From: JAXHUM01 sp034189325 | GTDB lineage: Bacteria > Desulfobacterota > DSM-4660 > Desulfatiglandales > Desulfatiglandaceae | Assembly (NCBI GenBank): GCA_034189325.1 | Contig: JAXHUM010000124.1 | Span: 1 to 26,514 of the forward strand | Length of the DNA: 26,514 nucleotides | Direction of reading: 5' to 3' | In this document: piece by piece, positions 24,479 to 26,514 of the stretch | Layout of the letters: each line of letters starts with the position of its first letter | Position numbering within the stretch: the first letter of the stretch is position 1 | The notes under the pieces: model-generated | The model's input: only the letters and a program-made list of their open reading frames with translations | What the model was told of the DNA's origin: nothing | Database searches by the model: none | Made by a program: the position numbers and the translations under genes

Positions 24479-25453
24479 CTACACGCCCTTTTCTTCCCAA
24501 TCTTGTGCCTGACTCGACAATCGTCTGAGGAGTTCACCTGTTTCCAACACCAGCTTGTGAATAAGCTCCTTCGTGGAGAGAACATCATGAATCAGACCTG
24601 TTACCTGACCTCCAGGGATGATCTGCCCCTTGCTTTCAGTCTTTGCAAGTTTTGACACCTCGGCATATATGTGCTTCAACTCATCTTCAGAGGCGGTCTT
24701 CTCATTGCGTATAAGTTTTTTACCCTCAGGGCCTGTAACGACTCGGACAGGTTTGCCTGTTAAGGCTCGCGTCACAGCCGTGTCTTCGTCACCCGATTTT
24801 ATCAGGACCTGATGGGAAAGAGGAGAAAGTCCGACTTCTTTGGTTGCCAAGAAAAGAGTGCCCAACTGAACACCACAGGCCCCTAAGGCCAAAGAGGCTG
24901 CAATACCCCTGGCATCTCCTATGCCGCCTGCGGCAATAACAGGCAGTTTGACCGCATCAACGACTTGAGGGATAAGCGGCATGGTCGCCACTTCACCCAC
25001 ATGCCCGCCGGCCTCTGCACCAGACGCAATAACAGCGTCCGCCCCTTCCCCTTCAAGACGCTTGGCAAGGGCAACCGTCGGCACCACGGGAATAACCGTA
25101 ATCCCCTTTGATTTCAGTTCCTGGACATTTTTGGCTTCCGGATCGCCTCTTCCAGTGGTGACAATCGATATTCCCTCTTCAATGACAACGTGGGCCCTAT
25201 TCGTGAAAAACTCACGGCCAAGAGGGACAATGTTTACGGCAAAAGGTTTGTCCGTGAGCTCCCTGGTTTTTCTTATCTCTTGTCTCAGATCTTCGCTCGA
25301 ACGGCCCCACGTGGGCAGGATACCCAGGCCTCCCGCATTGGAGACCGCCGATACCAGGAGAGGGCCGGCAATTTTTCTCTTTCCAACGGAACCCATGGCC
25401 CCTTGGAAAATCGGGTATTGTATACCAAGCATTTTGCAGATCACATTGGCCAA
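24479..25453 (-). CDS. FMN-dependent nitronate monooxygenase / FabK-like TIM-barrel protein
   Basis: 324 residues, cytoplasmic flavin TIM-barrel of the 2-nitropropane dioxygenase family, which contains nitronate monooxygenases and the enoyl-ACP reductase FabK. Seen: N-terminal GIQYPIFQGAMG, the ASGAEAGGHVGE loop with the conserved His, and the FMN-phosphate site AAGGIGDARGIAASLALGACGVQLGT. The C-terminal half (about 220-315) is helical. Start is TTG at 25453, with GGAGGTGA seven bases upstream; no ATG fits. It follows the DUF3108-like gene by 31 bases and is probably co-transcribed. The family is secure, but NMO and FabK cannot be told apart here; in an anaerobe a reductase role is at least as likely (inference). 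Confidence 0.9.
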   Translation of the reverse strand: MANVICKMLGIQYPIFQGAMGSVGKRKIAGPLLVSAVSNAGGLGILPTWGRSSEDLRQEIRKTRELTDKPFAVNIVPLGREFFTNRAHVVIEEGISIVTTGRGDPEAKNVQELKSKGITVIPVVPTVALAKRLEGEGADAVIASGAEAGGHVGEVATMPLIPQVVDAVKLPVIAAGGIGDARGIAASLALGACGVQLGTLFLATKEVGLSPLSHQVLIKSGDEDTAVTRALTGKPVRVVTGPEGKKLIRNEKTASEDELKHIYAEVSKLAKTESKGQIIPGGQVTGLIHDVLSTKELIHKLVLETGELLRRLSSQAQDWEEKGV

Positions 25454-25484
25454 TTTGAGGTCACCTCCTACGACTAAGGTTCGT

Positions 25485-26297
25485 CTATTCGATTTTTCCG
25501 ATTTTGCTCCCGGAAACCAGTTCCGCTACAAAACTGCCGATCACAACCTTGCTTGCTATTTTGACAGGAAGCCGTCGTGTATCAGCGGTAACCCAAATTT
25601 TGAGTTTGGCCCCCTTGCTTTTGTCAAACACCCCCCCGAATACATCCAGATCAGGTTCTACCAAATAGGTATCAAATGTCCCTGCCGGGATCTTGATCTT
25701 CTCACGCTTTCTAACAATCGCCTCTCCTTGAACGCACTTCTTGCCATCCGTTACCCAGGCCCTGAGAATTTTCCCAGTCTCAAGATCAAAAAAACGAAAG
25801 GCATAAAAAACGGATAACGGGTCAAACGAGCCTGGCTGTAAGGCAACCGGCTTTCTTGTCTCACCGGACCTGGAATATTGTGCCTCCATTTTGTCCCAAT
25901 CAAACCTGATGACGACTTTCTTGCTTTTCCTGCCGCTCTTCTCTTCCTTATAAAGGATGGAGTGCGTCATCTCCCCATCTGTATAGGCGTCAATTCTCTC
26001 TCGTACCTTGTAGAATATGTCAACAAAAGAGGAGGTCTTTGCGGTCATGGCAAAATGGCGGGAGTCCTTATTATGACCCGGTTTTATAGGCACTACCTCC
26101 AGAACGGCCTCCCCTGCAATGATAAAGGCCCACCTGACCTGAAAGATCAGTTTTTCACCAGGGGCGAAGGGTAATCTCGTGGGCCCAGCATGAACCTCTC
26201 TACTCAGGCTGAAAACCATGACAAGAGCGATTAAAACAATGAAAACACCAACCCTCGGCTGTCGGCTTGTGATGGGACTTGGTGAAAACCGTGTCAT
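25485..26297 (-). CDS. exported DUF3108-like protein
   Basis: 270 residues with a clear N-terminal signal (hydrophobic 17-32, possible cleavage after VHA at about 37). The mature part is beta-rich with FAPGEKLIFQVRWAFIIAGEAVLEV, KTSSFVDIFYKVRERIDAY, PGSFDPLSVFYAFRFF and IPAGTFDTYLVEP, which I recognise as the pattern of DUF3108 proteins. Their function is unknown; periplasmic location is expected. Ribosome site before ATG 26297 is weak. It starts 86 bases after the end of a partial frame from the right edge and is followed by the flavin enzyme. Confidence 0.85.
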   Translation of the reverse strand: MTRFSPSPITSRQPRVGVFIVLIALVMVFSLSREVHAGPTRLPFAPGEKLIFQVRWAFIIAGEAVLEVVPIKPGHNKDSRHFAMTAKTSSFVDIFYKVRERIDAYTDGEMTHSILYKEEKSGRKSKKVVIRFDWDKMEAQYSRSGETRKPVALQPGSFDPLSVFYAFRFFDLETGKILRAWVTDGKKCVQGEAIVRKREKIKIPAGTFDTYLVEPDLDVFGGVFDKSKGAKLKIWVTADTRRLPVKIASKVVIGSFVAELVSGSKIGKIE

Positions 26298-26383
26298 GAC
26301 GCTGATTTATTCTCCGGTTGCGGCCCTTTTATTGGTTATTGTCGTTCGACCGAGGCCATTTTCTTATTAGTGCCCTCATTATC

Positions 26384-26514
26384 CTATAAGGAGGTCTCCT
26401 CCTCAAAACCGGGCGCAAAATCTTTGCCCTGATCGCCGACATCCCGTTGAGAAAGGCTTCCTGCTTTGTGACGAAGAGACAGATTCAGGCCCTGGCTTTT
26501 ACCCTCCGCCCTAA
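26384..26514 (-). CDS. possible C-terminal end of a gene entering from the right edge
   Basis: A minus-strand frame is open from the window edge to a TAG at 26384-26386, 43 residues ending FAPGFEEETSL. The stretch is hydrophilic (for example LSLRHKAGSLSQRDVGDQGK). It could be the tail of the gene preceding the DUF3108-like gene in the same operon, but with no start and no recognisable motif this is weak. Confidence 0.3.
   Translation of the reverse strand, partial: RAEGKSQGLNLSLRHKAGSLSQRDVGDQGKDFAPGFEEETSL

Noticed and set aside
25485..25817. Long + strand frame opposite the flavin enzyme and DUF3108-like gene (24981-25817)
   Set aside because: It is antisense to two well-supported genes, crosses their boundary, and is rich in Pro and Ser as expected of a shadow frame.
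1..26514. CRISPR arrays, tRNA or rRNA genes, insertion sequences, toxin-antitoxin pairs
   Set aside because: No regularly spaced repeats, no cloverleaf that I could draw and no transposase-like frames were found by eye.

Overview
The window looks like chromosomal DNA of an anaerobic Gram-negative bacterium, most likely a deltaproteobacterium (Desulfobacterota). This rests on gene content: a tungsten/molybdopterin aldehyde:ferredoxin oxidoreductase-family protein next to a class III CoA-transferase, two MoeA paralogues (one fused to a COG1910-type periplasmic-binding-like domain) with MobB, a complete Tol-Pal system, and deltaproteobacterial-looking IleS, LspA and Lgt. The taxonomic call is inference; no rRNA gene is present.

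Layout. 1-819 has no convincing protein gene, but 162-343 can fold into an elaborate branched RNA closed by a 9-bp helix, with an intrinsic terminator candidate at 423-447. A near-consensus sigma-70 promoter (729-757) then drives a CaiB/BaiF CoA-transferase, a small phospholipase A2-like lipoprotein and the AOR-family enzyme (820-4681, + strand). Next comes a minus-strand signalling pair (a soluble Ser/Thr kinase and a large protein ending in a degenerate GGDEF-like domain), divergent from an unrecognised cytoplasmic protein. ileS-lspA-lgt follow on the + strand (9654-13973), linking isoleucyl-tRNA synthesis with lipoprotein maturation.

From 14029 to 23845 everything is on the minus strand. 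In transcription order it runs moeA, moeA-PBP fusion, mobB (pterin cofactor maturation), then tolQ-tolR-tolA-tolB, a 415-bp gap, pal, a strong hairpin, cpoB, and finally a 35-codon, very basic small protein with an excellent ribosome binding site. The moeA leader has two tandem hairpins that fit the minus strand only, a candidate cofactor-responsive leader. The right end holds an FMN-dependent nitronate monooxygenase/FabK-like enzyme, a DUF3108-like exported protein and the 3' end of one more reading frame.

How the genes may work together: the AOR-family enzyme needs a metal-pterin cofactor of the kind MoeA and MobB help to make, and the CoA-transferase beside it suggests carboxylic acid/aldehyde/acyl-CoA interconversion in anaerobic metabolism. 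Pal, CpoB and the PLA2-like protein carry lipoprotein-type or possible lipoprotein signals and would be processed by the Lgt and LspA encoded here. The least explained items are the structured RNA at the left end, the 35-aa basic protein and the PLA2-like lipoprotein.
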